From: Asanoa siamensis
GTDB taxonomy: Bacteria > Actinomycetota > Actinomycetes > Mycobacteriales > Micromonosporaceae
DNA length: 42,038 nt
Assembly (NCBI RefSeq): GCF_016862555.1
Contig: NZ_BONE01000067.1
Location: forward strand, 1-42,038
Reading direction: 5' to 3'
The notes beneath the pieces were generated by a model. It saw only the letters and a list, made by a program, of their open reading frames with translations, was not told where the DNA came from and searched no databases. This document shows, piece by piece, positions 7,995-15,453 of the stretch; position 1 is the stretch's first letter, and the number at the start of each line of letters is the position of its first letter. The translations under genes and the position numbers were made by a program.

Positions 7995-8971
7995 GGCATC
8001 GGCTTCTCTGTCACGGGCTGGCGCTCGACGAGCGCCAGCAGCTCGGCGGCGCGGCGCGGGTCGACGCCGCCGGCGAGCAGGTGCTCGCAGGAGGCGCTGG
8101 CGGTGGCGGACCCGCGCCGCACCGCGGCGCCCCACGCCTCCCGCGTCTCGAGCGCGAGCAGCACGCCGGCGAGGAACGAGTCGCCGGCGCCGACGGCGCT
8201 GACCACGTCGACCTTGACCGCGGGGAACCAGCGGATCCGCCCGGCGCCGGTCTCCGCGAGCGCGACGCCGTGCGCGCCGGCCGTGACGGCGGCGTTGCGG
8301 GCCCCGAGCCGGCAGAGCGTGGCGGCGGCGTCCATGGCGCGCTCGCGGACGTCGCTGTCGGCGTCGGTGAGCAACAGGCCGGAGGCGCCGGTGATCGCCG
8401 CCTCCGCCTCCTGGAGGTTGGGCTTGACCAGGTCGGGTCCGCTGGCGAGGCTGGCGCGCAGGGCGCCCGGCGCGGAGTCGACGAGGGCGAGCACGCCGGC
8501 CTCGTGGGCGAGCGCGACGAGCTGGCCGTAGCCGTCCTCGGGTGCGCCCGGCGGGAGGCTGCCGGAGCAGGCCAGGGTCCGGGTCCGGCTGCTGTCGAGA
8601 CTGCGCGCGACGGCGTCGCGGTATCTTCCCCAGGTCCCGGCGTCGATCGTGGACCCTTGCTCGTTGACGATCGTGGTGCGCCCGCCCTGCTCGATCATGA
8701 TGACCGCGTTGCGGGTGTCGCCGGGCATCGGCACGTCGACGACGTCGGCGCCCTCGTCGGCGAGCAGCCGCAGGAGCCGCGCGCGGTCGTTGTCGGCGAC
8801 GAGCCCGACGACGGTCGCGGGGCGTCCGTGTGCCCGGGCGACGCGCGCGATGTTGACGCCCTTGCCACCGGCCGTGACCTCGACGGACCGGGCGCGCATC
8901 ACGCCGCCCAGAACGAGTTCCGGGACGAGCTGTGTCCTGTCCAGACACAGGTTGGGCGTCGCGATCAGCAC
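7991..8971 (-). CDS. PfkB-family sugar kinase (1-phosphofructokinase/tagatose-6-P kinase type)
   Basis: This protein of 326 residues has the ribokinase/PfkB fold. The first strand is LIATPNLCLDRT, as in 1-phosphofructokinase and tagatose-6-phosphate kinase. The PfkB signature 1 is AGGKGVNIARV, and the anion-hole/catalytic loop is VSAVGAGDSFLAGVLLALE, with the catalytic Asp in GAGDS. Members of this subgroup add a second phosphate to a ketose phosphate. I choose GTG 8971 because an AGAGGGGA site lies 8 nt upstream and the protein then starts at the family's usual position; ATG 8995 would add eight residues. The GTG sits in the loop of a 6-bp hairpin. It is the first gene of the operon and overlaps the LacI start by 4 nt. 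Confidence 0.88.
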   Translation of the reverse strand: MLIATPNLCLDRTQLVPELVLGGVMRARSVEVTAGGKGVNIARVARAHGRPATVVGLVADNDRARLLRLLADEGADVVDVPMPGDTRNAVIMIEQGGRTTIVNEQGSTIDAGTWGRYRDAVARSLDSSRTRTLACSGSLPPGAPEDGYGQLVALAHEAGVLALVDSAPGALRASLASGPDLVKPNLQEAEAAITGASGLLLTDADSDVRERAMDAAATLCRLGARNAAVTAGAHGVALAETGAGRIRWFPAVKVDVVSAVGAGDSFLAGVLLALETREAWGAAVRRGSATASASCEHLLAGGVDPRRAAELLALVERQPVTEKPMP

Positions 8972-8997
8972 TGATCGGGTCCCCTCTACGCGCATCG

Positions 8998-9033
8998 GGT
9001 AATCGTTGTCAGCAGACGAGGTAATCGATGTCA
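8998..9033. promoter_or_regulatory. Tandem 14-bp direct repeat, candidate LacI operators
   Basis: Two copies of GGTAATCGWTGTCA (8998-9011 and 9020-9033) differ at one base and are 22 bp apart, which is two helical turns. Each has a central CG, and read on the minus strand each begins TGACAWCG, like the half-site of many actinobacterial LacI operators. They lie between the predicted transcription start of the minus-strand operon and its first codon, where a bound repressor would block transcription. Assignment to the operon's own LacI protein is inference. Confidence 0.5.
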
Positions 9034-9046
9034 CAGCGGTGCCCGA

Positions 9047-9076
9047 ACTATGTGCACGGACCTTCATGACTGTCAA
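9047..9076 (-). promoter_or_regulatory. Predicted sigma70-type promoter of the sugar operon
   Basis: Read on the minus strand there is a perfect TTGACA (9076-9071), an 18-bp spacer and CATAGT (9052-9047). The predicted start of transcription is near 9040, leaving a leader of about 70 nt before GTG 8971. It is the best promoter match in the divergent region and is followed directly by the tandem repeat. Confidence 0.5.
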
Positions 9077-9109
9077 GATGACGAAGAGTTTTCGCGGACG
9101 TTTCGTGAC

Positions 9110-9122
9110 TGGATCGTTTCCA
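9110..9122. promoter_or_regulatory. Second LacI-like palindrome in the divergent region
   Basis: The sequence TGGATCGTTTCCA has TGGA/TCCA arms and resembles the classical LacI/CcpA-type operator TGGAAACGTTTCCA. It is nearer the plus-strand kinase gene, 71 nt before its start, and could allow the same repressor to control both divergent arms. It is an imperfect match, so the call is tentative. Confidence 0.3.
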
Positions 9123-9192
9123 TGGCCGCGGTACGCGACATCGAGAGTGACCGTTTCGTCACCGGATGTCGTTCCGGGGAGGAGGTGCGCGC

Positions 9193-9861
9193 GTGCCACC
9201 GCTCGCTGTGCTCGTCGGCGGCCCGCCGGCAAGCGGCAAGACCGCACTGGCACGGGCGTTGGCGGCTCACCTCGGTGCGACGCTGCTCGACCTGGACGTG
9301 CTGACGGGAGCGCTGACCGCGGTGGTCGCGGAACTGGTCGGCGCCACGGACCTGGACGACCCGCGGCTCGCGGGCGTGAGCCGGGAGGCCCGTTATGCGA
9401 CCGTGTTCGACGCCGCGGCGGACAACCTCGCGATCGGCAACGCCGTGGTGCTCGTGGCGCCGTTCACCCGCGAACGTCGGTCGCCGGCCGCTTTCGCGGC
9501 CGCCGCGGAGCGGCTTACCACCGCGGGCGGAGTCGCCGCCGCGTTCGGGCCCGACGCCGCGAGCATCGCCGCAGACCGGACCGCCGACGTGGGTGGGGTC
9601 GAGGCGGCGGGTCCGGTCGGTGCGGTTGTCGGGCGTGGCCGGCCCGTGCTCGTGTGGCTGCGTGCGTCGCCGGAGCTCGTGCGCGCGCGGATCATCGCGC
9701 GCGCTGCCGACCGGGACCGCGACAAGATCGCGGACGTCGCGGCCTTCCTCGAGCGGGTCGATTTCGGCCCGCCCCAGGTCGACCACGTGCCCGTCGACGC
9801 CGCGCTCCCGGTGGCCGCGCAGGTGGAGCTGGTGGTTGACGCCCTGCGCCGCGCACCCTGA
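9193..9861 (+). CDS. P-loop (AAA_33-like) small-molecule kinase
   Basis: A 222-residue protein that starts with the Walker A strand: LAVLVGGPPASGKT (K16, T17). LLDLDVLTG follows as the usual acceptor-side acidic motif, NAVVLVAPFTRER as the second core strand, and VLVWLRASPELVRARIIARAADRDRDK contains the arginine-rich lid. This architecture is shared by gluconate kinase-like, chloramphenicol phosphotransferase-like and zeta-toxin-like enzymes; I cannot name the substrate. No antitoxin-like gene is adjacent, and the sugar locus context favours a metabolic kinase. GTG 9193 is preferred because GGGGAGGAGG lies at 9176-9185; a longer start at 9166 would place that site inside the gene. The stop overlaps an upstream ATG of the next frame by one base, indicating coupling with the isomerase gene. 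Confidence 0.75.
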   Translation: MPPLAVLVGGPPASGKTALARALAAHLGATLLDLDVLTGALTAVVAELVGATDLDDPRLAGVSREARYATVFDAAADNLAIGNAVVLVAPFTRERRSPAAFAAAAERLTTAGGVAAAFGPDAASIAADRTADVGGVEAAGPVGAVVGRGRPVLVWLRASPELVRARIIARAADRDRDKIADVAAFLERVDFGPPQVDHVPVDAALPVAAQVELVVDALRRAP

Positions 9862-9899
9862 TGATCACCGACAGCCCCCGTCTCCCGGAGGAGAACGTC

Positions 9900-10892
9900 A
9901 TGAGCGTCGTCGTCCTGCCCGCCAACCAACCCGCCGACCGGTTCTATCTCGGCGGTGACCGGATCGCCGCCTTCCGCGGCACCGCGCCGGCCGGCGACCA
10001 CGTGCCCGAGGACTGGGTGGGCTCCGCCACGACGGTGGCCGGCTTCGACGAGGTCGGGTTGACGGTGCTGCCGGACGGCCGGTTCCTGCGGGCCGCGCTG
10101 GCCGAGGATCCGGTGCGCTGGCTCGGTGCCGCGCATGTCGCCCGTTTCGGGGCCAAACCCGCGCTGCTCGTCAAGCTGCTCGACGCGGGCGAACGGCTGC
10201 CCGTGCACGCGCACCCCGACGACGCGTTCGCCCAGTCGCATCTCGGTTGCCGCAACGGCAAGACCGAGTCCTGGATCATCCTCGACGCCGAGCCGGGCGC
10301 GAAGGTCCACCTCGGCTTCCGGGAAGACGTACCGCCGTCGACACTGGCGTCGTGGGTCGAGACCCAGGACCGCGAGACGATGCTGGGCGCGCTCCACGAC
10401 ATCGAGGTGACGGCGGGCGACACGGTGTACGTCCCGGCCGGCTACCCGCACGCGATCGGCCCCGGCATCCTCCTCCTGGAGCTGCAGCAGGCGGCCGACC
10501 TGTCGCTGCTGCTGGAATACGACGGTTTCGCGATCGACGGCCCGCGCGACGGCCACCTCGGCATCGGCTTCGCCGCGGCCCTCCCCTGCGTCCGCCACGA
10601 GGCGGTGCCGGCCGGGACGCTCGAGGAGATCAGGGGCAGGATCGACGACCGACACATCTTCCCGGCGTACGCGGACAGCTTCTTCCGGGCCGATCACCAC
10701 AGTGGACCGTCCACGTGGGAGCCCGGCTTCTCGATCGTCGTCGTCCTGTCCGGCACCGGCCGGCTGACCTGGGGCACGGACTCGTCGGTCGACCTGCGCC
10801 AAGGCACCACCGTGCTGGTCCCCCACGACGCCGGCAGCATCCGGATCGACGGCGACGTCGCCCTGGTCCGCTGCCGCCCGCCGGCGGCCTGA
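9900..10892 (+). CDS. manA: Class I mannose-6-phosphate isomerase-like protein
   Basis: This 330-residue cupin has the phosphomannose isomerase type I metal site: PVHAHPDD (His 103 and 105), KTESW (Glu 123) and VPAGYPHAIG (His 184). The N-terminal RFYLGGDRIAAFRG and EDWVGSATTV are typical of the shorter actinobacterial group (about 330 rather than 390-400 residues). The classical reaction is interconversion of mannose 6-phosphate and fructose 6-phosphate. In this locus it would supply a ketose phosphate to the PfkB kinase, although the exact hexose is not certain. ATG 9900 has GGAGGAG at 9887-9893; an in-frame ATG at 9861 lacks a site. It follows the P-loop kinase gene by 38 nt and probably shares its transcript. 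Confidence 0.82.
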   Translation: MSVVVLPANQPADRFYLGGDRIAAFRGTAPAGDHVPEDWVGSATTVAGFDEVGLTVLPDGRFLRAALAEDPVRWLGAAHVARFGAKPALLVKLLDAGERLPVHAHPDDAFAQSHLGCRNGKTESWIILDAEPGAKVHLGFREDVPPSTLASWVETQDRETMLGALHDIEVTAGDTVYVPAGYPHAIGPGILLLELQQAADLSLLLEYDGFAIDGPRDGHLGIGFAAALPCVRHEAVPAGTLEEIRGRIDDRHIFPAYADSFFRADHHSGPSTWEPGFSIVVVLSGTGRLTWGTDSSVDLRQGTTVLVPHDAGSIRIDGDVALVRCRPPAA

Positions 10893-10939
10893 CGGCGTGG
10901 GGCACCCTGCGGCTCGACCCGATGATGGCGCCGGAGCCC

Positions 10940-11612
10940 CTACTCGGCCCGGTCTCCGAGCCACTCGCCGGGGTGGGCGACGCGGAACTCGGCGAGTGCC
11001 TCGTCGGTGCGGGCTGAGATCATGAAGAAGTCGCCGTGGCGCTTCAACAGGATGTCGCGGCTCGCGTGCCACACCGCGGTCCACGGCTGTGGCGGCAGCA
11101 GCCGGTCGAGCGGCGTGAACCCGGCCAGCAGGTCGCCGTCGTAGTCGTTGACCCGGCGGCAGTCGGTGCGCTCACCGGCCTCGATGTTCTCCAACAGCAC
11201 GAGGTCCACCAGGCTGAGCGAGAAGCGATCCGCGTACGGGCGGGTGCCCACGAACACCGGCGGGTCGTCGCTCCACGGCCGCAGCCGCGCGGAGAAGAAC
11301 GCCGTCGCCCTGGTGGGTGCACCGGAACTCCAGCATCCCGTCGCCGCGGTCGTACTCCAGCTCGTCCAGCTCGTACAGGTCGTCATGCCGGCTCGTCAGG
11401 TGGCGATGCCGCCCCACCAGCCGGTAGCCCTCCCGCACCGCCTCCGGCAGCCGCACCCCCAACCGCTCCTCGACCGCGTCGAGCTCCGCGTCGGTGACGT
11501 CGTCGGCCGCGTCGACGGGCGTGGCCCACGCGGCCGCGAACGCCCGGACGAACCGCCACGCGTCGTCCCTGGTGTCGAGCTGCCCCAGCCCGGCCACGAC
11601 GTCGAAGATCAT
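10940..11612 (-). pseudogene. SMI1/KNR4-like protein gene, frameshifted
   Basis: The N-terminal part, from ATG 11612 (MIFDVVAGLGQL), reads in one frame through the SMI1/KNR4-type core (VTDAELDAVEERLGVRLPEA, then YRLVGRHRHLTSRHDDLYEL) to MLEFRCTHQG. At about 11300-11312 the text moves to the neighbouring frame and continues as ATAFFSARLRPWSDDPPVFV and ILLKRHGDFFMISARTDEAL up to the stop at 10940. A one-base change in the GGCGACGGCG stretch would join them into about 223 residues. SMI1/KNR4 proteins in bacteria are often immunity proteins of contact-dependent or polymorphic toxins, but no toxin gene is adjacent here. Both halves still look like protein, so the break is recent or a sequencing error. 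Confidence 0.65.
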
Positions 11613-11644
11613 GGCCACCGAGCATACGAGGCCGGGCAACGGTT

Positions 11645-12229
11645 CTAGGCCGGCAGGTGCGCCTCCGCGTGTTCCAGCCACAGGGCCGCGAGGACGTCGT
11701 GGCCGCGGGCGCTCGGGTGCACGCCGTCAGGGGCGATCTCGGCCGGCGTGCCCGCCGCGGCCAGCGCCGCGTCCGCCGGCACGAGCACGGCGCCGTACTC
11801 CGCCGCCAGCGTGCGGACCACCGCCAGCTTCGGGTCCAGGTCCGCGCGCCAGGTCACCTGCTCCGCGTCGATCGGCAGCAGGAACGGCTCGATCAGCACC
11901 AGCGGTACGCCGGCCAGCGGGTCCAGCAGCGCGCGGTAGTTCTCCTCGAACGCCGCCTCCGTCGTGACCGTGCCGCTGTCGTACCGCCGCCACGTCTCGT
12001 TGATGCCCACCAGCACGCTCACCAGCGACGGGCGCTCCGCCAGCACGTCGGTCGTCCACCGGGCCCGCAGGTCGCCGGCCGTGTTGCCGCTGATCCCGCG
12101 GTTGACGACCCGGACCTCCGGGCCCAGGGCCGACGCCAGGCGCCGCACGTACCCGTCGCCCAGGCCGGCCGGGTCCGTGCGCCGCTCGCAGTCCGTGATG
12201 CTGTCGCCGGCGAAAACGATGGTGGTCAT
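11645..12229 (-). CDS. SGNH/GDSL hydrolase (lipase/acylhydrolase type)
   Basis: This 194-residue cytoplasmic esterase has the SGNH blocks in order: FAGDSITD (nucleophile Ser, block I), NRGISGNTAGDL (Gly, block II), VLVGINETWR (Asn, block III) and DGVHPSARGH (catalytic Asp and His, block V). It has no signal peptide. The ATG (12229), with a GAGAGGA site, overlaps the alpha-galactosidase stop by 4 nt, so the two are made together. The natural reading is removal of acetyl or other acyl groups from imported oligosaccharides before glycosidase action. The exact ester is inference. Confidence 0.88.
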   Translation of the reverse strand: MTTIVFAGDSITDCERRTDPAGLGDGYVRRLASALGPEVRVVNRGISGNTAGDLRARWTTDVLAERPSLVSVLVGINETWRRYDSGTVTTEAAFEENYRALLDPLAGVPLVLIEPFLLPIDAEQVTWRADLDPKLAVVRTLAAEYGAVLVPADAALAAAGTPAEIAPDGVHPSARGHDVLAALWLEHAEAHLPA

Positions 12230-14376
12230 GAGGTCCTCTCGATGTCGAACAGCATTGCCTGTTGCGGGTTCAGCGTCGGCAGCGGCACCCCGGCCACCGC
12301 CAGCACCGCCCCCGACAGCTCGATCGGCGCGTGCGCCACCCAGTCCGGGTCGTCGGCCTGATGCCGGCTCGCCGCGCCCAGTTCCGTGCGGACCACGACC
12401 CGGTAGCGCGCCGCCGGATCCAGCCCCGGGAAGCGGACCCGGCCCGTCTGCCCGGCGGGTGAGGTCCGGAAGCGCAGCCAGGTGAACAGCGCCCGCGACC
12501 CGTCCCGCGCCACCGTGCCGTACAACGCGACCGCGTCGTCCGCCAGGTCCGCGTTCACCACCCGCCCGGTGTGCAGCAACGGCCGGAACTCGCGGTACAA
12601 GGCCGACCACGCCGCGATGATGGCGAGGTCGGCCGGAGACGCGGCGGTCAGATCCTGCTCGATGCCCGCGTGCGCGGTCAGCGACACGGCGAGCCGGAAC
12701 GACAGGTCCGTCGTCCGGGACGTGGTGTGCGACCGGGCGGCACCGAGGTGGGAACCGATCAGCTCCGGGGGTACGAGCACCCGCGTCCACCGCTCGATCT
12801 GCGCCCGCTCCACCGGGTCGTTGCAGTCCGAGGCCCACACCCGGTCGGTGCGGTCCAGGATGCCGAAGTCGACCCGGCCGCCACCGCCGGAGCACGTCTC
12901 GATCTCCAGGCCGGGGTGGCGGGCGCGCAACTCGTCGAGCAGCCGGTAGAGCGCGAGCGTCTGCCGGCGCACCCCAGGCCGCCCGGACGGCCGGCTCACC
13001 GCCTCCAGCAGGTCCCGGTTGTGGTCCCACTTCAGGTGGTCGACCCCGTGGGCGGCCACCAGGGCGTCGAGCCGCGACAGCAGATACGCGTACGCGTCGG
13101 GGCGCGCGATGTCGAGCACGTACTGCCGCCGCGCGCTCGGCCCCAGACCGTCCGCCGGACCCAGGATCCAGTCGGGATGCGCTCGGGCCAGCTCCGAGTC
13201 GAGGTTCACCATCTCCGGCTCGAACCAGAGCCCGAACTGCATCCCGTGCGCCCGCACCACCTTGACGAACGGTTCGAGCCCGTCCGGCCAGACGTCCGCG
13301 TCGACGAACCAGTCGCCGAGCCCGGCGTCGGCCGCCCGGCGCCCGCGGAACCAGCCGTCGTCCAGCACGATCCGCTCGACCCCGACGGACGCGGCCCGCT
13401 CGACCAGCGCGGTCAGCCGATCCAGGTCGTGGTCGAAGTAGACGGCCTCCCAGGTGTTGAGGACGAGCGGCCGGGCGGTGACCGGATGGCCGGGACGGGC
13501 CCGCAGCCGCCGATGCAGGCGGTCCGCGACACCGTCCGTGCCCTCGCCGGACCAGACGAACAGCACCGGCGGCGCGTCGTATCGCTCGCCCGGAGCCAGG
13601 ATCACCTCGCCCGAGCGCAGCGACTCGCCGGCGCCGACCAGAGCCGCGAACGCCCCCGCGCCCTCCGGCAGCCGCTCGGCGAGATAGCGCTGCTCGCCGC
13701 TCCACGCCAGGTGTGCCGCCCAGATCTCGCCGTGCCCGAAGCCGAAGCCCGAGGTTCCCGCCATCAGCAGGTACGGGGAGTCGTGGCCCGGCTTGCCGCG
13801 CCGGGTCGCCCGCAGGTGGGTCCCGAACCCGAACGGCGCGCGCTGCGGAGCCCGCTCGCGGCACCACTTCCCGGTGAAGTCGACCAGCTCGACGGCCCGG
13901 TCGGGCACGGGCAGCAGGGCCAGCAGACCATCCAGTGTGTACGGACGGTCGGCCGAGTTCCCGACGCTGAGCGAGACGGCCAGCACGCCGAACCGGTCCA
14001 GCTCGTAGACGACCGTGCCGCGCAGCCCGCCGTCGGTGAAGCTCAGCTCGAGCCGCCCGCCGACCCCGTCGTCCGGCACGTCGACCCGGTGGCCGGCCAG
14101 CACCGGGCGCGGCGTCGTGCCGTACCCGGCGAAGTTTCCGCTCTGCGCGGGCGTCCCGGACCAGCCGTCGCGCTCAGTCGGCCAGACGGAGAACACCCGC
14201 GGCGAGTCGGGCGAGTTGTTGAGGACGGCCGGCCCGGCGGTGCGCCGGAGGTCGTCCGCGGGGGCGTCGAGGTCCGCGCCCCAGTGCAGCACCGCGGGCA
14301 CCGGTTCGCGGATCTCGACGACGAAGGCCGCTCCTCCGGCACGCAGGGCGATGACGGCGTTCGCGCCGGATTGCAT
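12226..14376 (-). CDS. GH36 alpha-galactosidase
   Basis: This 716-residue enzyme contains the family GH36/clan D layout: an N-terminal beta-sandwich (to about 300), a TIM barrel opening at PLVLNTWEAVYFD, and a C-terminal beta domain. The nucleophile is in LKWDHNRD (Asp about 451), the acid/base in WASDCNDP (Asp about 517), and DDGWF, GLWFEPEMVN and CSGGGGRVDFG are typical substrate-site motifs. It releases alpha-linked galactose, or a related residue, from oligosaccharides. There is no signal peptide, so it acts on imported substrate. ATG 14376 is 9 nt after GGAGG; TTG 14382 is possible but too close to that site. It is transcribed divergently from the importer genes and coupled to the SGNH hydrolase by ATGA. 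Confidence 0.92.
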   Translation of the reverse strand: MQSGANAVIALRAGGAAFVVEIREPVPAVLHWGADLDAPADDLRRTAGPAVLNNSPDSPRVFSVWPTERDGWSGTPAQSGNFAGYGTTPRPVLAGHRVDVPDDGVGGRLELSFTDGGLRGTVVYELDRFGVLAVSLSVGNSADRPYTLDGLLALLPVPDRAVELVDFTGKWCRERAPQRAPFGFGTHLRATRRGKPGHDSPYLLMAGTSGFGFGHGEIWAAHLAWSGEQRYLAERLPEGAGAFAALVGAGESLRSGEVILAPGERYDAPPVLFVWSGEGTDGVADRLHRRLRARPGHPVTARPLVLNTWEAVYFDHDLDRLTALVERAASVGVERIVLDDGWFRGRRAADAGLGDWFVDADVWPDGLEPFVKVVRAHGMQFGLWFEPEMVNLDSELARAHPDWILGPADGLGPSARRQYVLDIARPDAYAYLLSRLDALVAAHGVDHLKWDHNRDLLEAVSRPSGRPGVRRQTLALYRLLDELRARHPGLEIETCSGGGGRVDFGILDRTDRVWASDCNDPVERAQIERWTRVLVPPELIGSHLGAARSHTTSRTTDLSFRLAVSLTAHAGIEQDLTAASPADLAIIAAWSALYREFRPLLHTGRVVNADLADDAVALYGTVARDGSRALFTWLRFRTSPAGQTGRVRFPGLDPAARYRVVVRTELGAASRHQADDPDWVAHAPIELSGAVLAVAGVPLPTLNPQQAMLFDIERTS

Positions 14377-14412
14377 GTGCAACAGCCTCCGCAGACGTTA
14401 CGACAGGGTTAC

Positions 14413-14440
14413 TTGACGGCGTAAATAAACCATGTTTAGT
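14413..14440 (+). promoter_or_regulatory. Promoter with embedded palindrome (candidate ROK operator)
   Basis: TTGACG (14413-14418), a 16-bp spacer and TTTAGT (14435-14440) form a plausible promoter for the importer operon. The perfect palindrome TAAACCATGTTTA (14426-14438) occupies the spacer and -10 region, so a bound protein would exclude polymerase. The AT-rich TAAAC/GTTTA arms resemble operators of ROK repressors such as XylR/NagC, and a ROK gene closes the locus. The site stands out as the only AT-rich patch in this 120-bp divergent region. Confidence 0.5.
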
Positions 14441-14493
14441 CTGGCGCGGCAAGCGCCGGGCAACGGCCGGAACATGCGGAAGCAGGCAGACCA

Positions 14494-15453
14494 ATGGCGG
14501 TCCTGGAAACAACGGCACGCGAGCAGCGGCCACCGCGCGAAGCGGTCCGGCGGCGCCGTGCGGCCGGCTTCACCTCGCCGGCCCATCGCGGCGACGCCCG
14601 GCTCGCCTGGGTGCTCATCGCGCCGGCGCTGATCGGGTTCCTGGTCTTCGCGGCCTATCCGACCGTGCGCGGCATCTACCTGAGCTTCACCGACTTCGCC
14701 GTGCTGAGCCCGCCCGAGTGGATCGGCCTCGACAACTACACGCACCTGCTGCACGACGAGGTCTTCTGGTCGGCGCTCGGTGTGACCGTCTACTTCGTCG
14801 TGTTGTCGGTGAGCATCAGCCTCGTGGTCTCCATCGTCACGGCCGCGGTGCTGCACCGGCTGACCTCCTCGACGGTGATCCGCGGCCTGATCATCCTGCC
14901 GTTCCTCATCTCCGCGGTCGTCGCCGGCACCGTCTGGTCCTGGATGCTCGACACCCAGCTCGGCATCGTCAACATCGTCATCAAGGCGCTCGGCGGCGAC
15001 GGCATCCAGTTCCTGACCTCGCGCGGCTGGGCGATCCCGTCGATCGCGCTGATCAGCGTCTGGAAGCAGATGGGCTACACGTCCATCATCATCTTCGCCG
15101 GGCTGCAGACGATCCCGCCGACCATCTACGAGGCGGGCCGGGTCGACGGCGCGAGCGAGCTGAAGATGTTCCAGCGGCTCACGTTGCCGCTGCTGCGCCC
15201 GATCCTCGCGCTCGTGGTCGTCCTCAACGTCATCGGCGCGTTCCAGGTCTTCGACATCGTCCAGGTGACCACCAAGGGCGGCCCGGCCAACGCCTCCAAC
15301 GTGCTGCAGATGTACATCTACAGCAAGGCGTTCGGGCAGTTCGACTTCGGGTACGCGGCCGCGATGTCGCTGTCGCTCTTCGTGATCCTGATAGCCATCA
15401 CCTTCCTGCAGATGCGCCTGCTGCGGGCCAACGAATCGGACACCAACGCATGA
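14494..15453 (+). CDS. CUT1 sugar ABC transporter permease (MalF/UgpA type)
   Basis: This 319-residue inner-membrane protein has six predicted hydrophobic segments (WVLIAPALIGFLVFAAYP is the first) and the EAA loop EAGRVDGASELKMFQRLTLP, which docks the ATPase. The N-terminus has an Arg-rich cytoplasmic tail. It forms half of the oligosaccharide channel. ATG 14494 lacks a strong ribosome binding site but fits the family start. Its stop overlaps the next permease as ATGA. No ATPase gene is present in the locus; actinomycete CUT1 systems commonly borrow a shared MsiK-type ATPase encoded elsewhere. Confidence 0.93.
   Translation: MAVLETTAREQRPPREAVRRRRAAGFTSPAHRGDARLAWVLIAPALIGFLVFAAYPTVRGIYLSFTDFAVLSPPEWIGLDNYTHLLHDEVFWSALGVTVYFVVLSVSISLVVSIVTAAVLHRLTSSTVIRGLIILPFLISAVVAGTVWSWMLDTQLGIVNIVIKALGGDGIQFLTSRGWAIPSIALISVWKQMGYTSIIIFAGLQTIPPTIYEAGRVDGASELKMFQRLTLPLLRPILALVVVLNVIGAFQVFDIVQVTTKGGPANASNVLQMYIYSKAFGQFDFGYAAAMSLSLFVILIAITFLQMRLLRANESDTNA

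Noticed and set aside
4692-8971. Sulfoquinovose (sulfo-EMP) pathway, suggested by the YihT-like aldolase and PfkB kinase
   Set aside because: There is no sulfoquinovosidase, isomerase of that pathway, sulfolactaldehyde reductase/dehydrogenase or sulfonate exporter nearby. The aldolase family also covers LacD, so a common hexose is simpler.
9193-9861. Zeta-type toxin
   Set aside because: It has a P-loop kinase fold, but no small antitoxin gene precedes it and it is coupled to a ManA-like metabolic gene.
12571-14424. Open frame of 617 codons on the plus strand over the alpha-galactosidase gene
   Set aside because: It is a low-complexity shadow with no ribosome binding site; GH36 catalytic motifs are clear on the minus strand.
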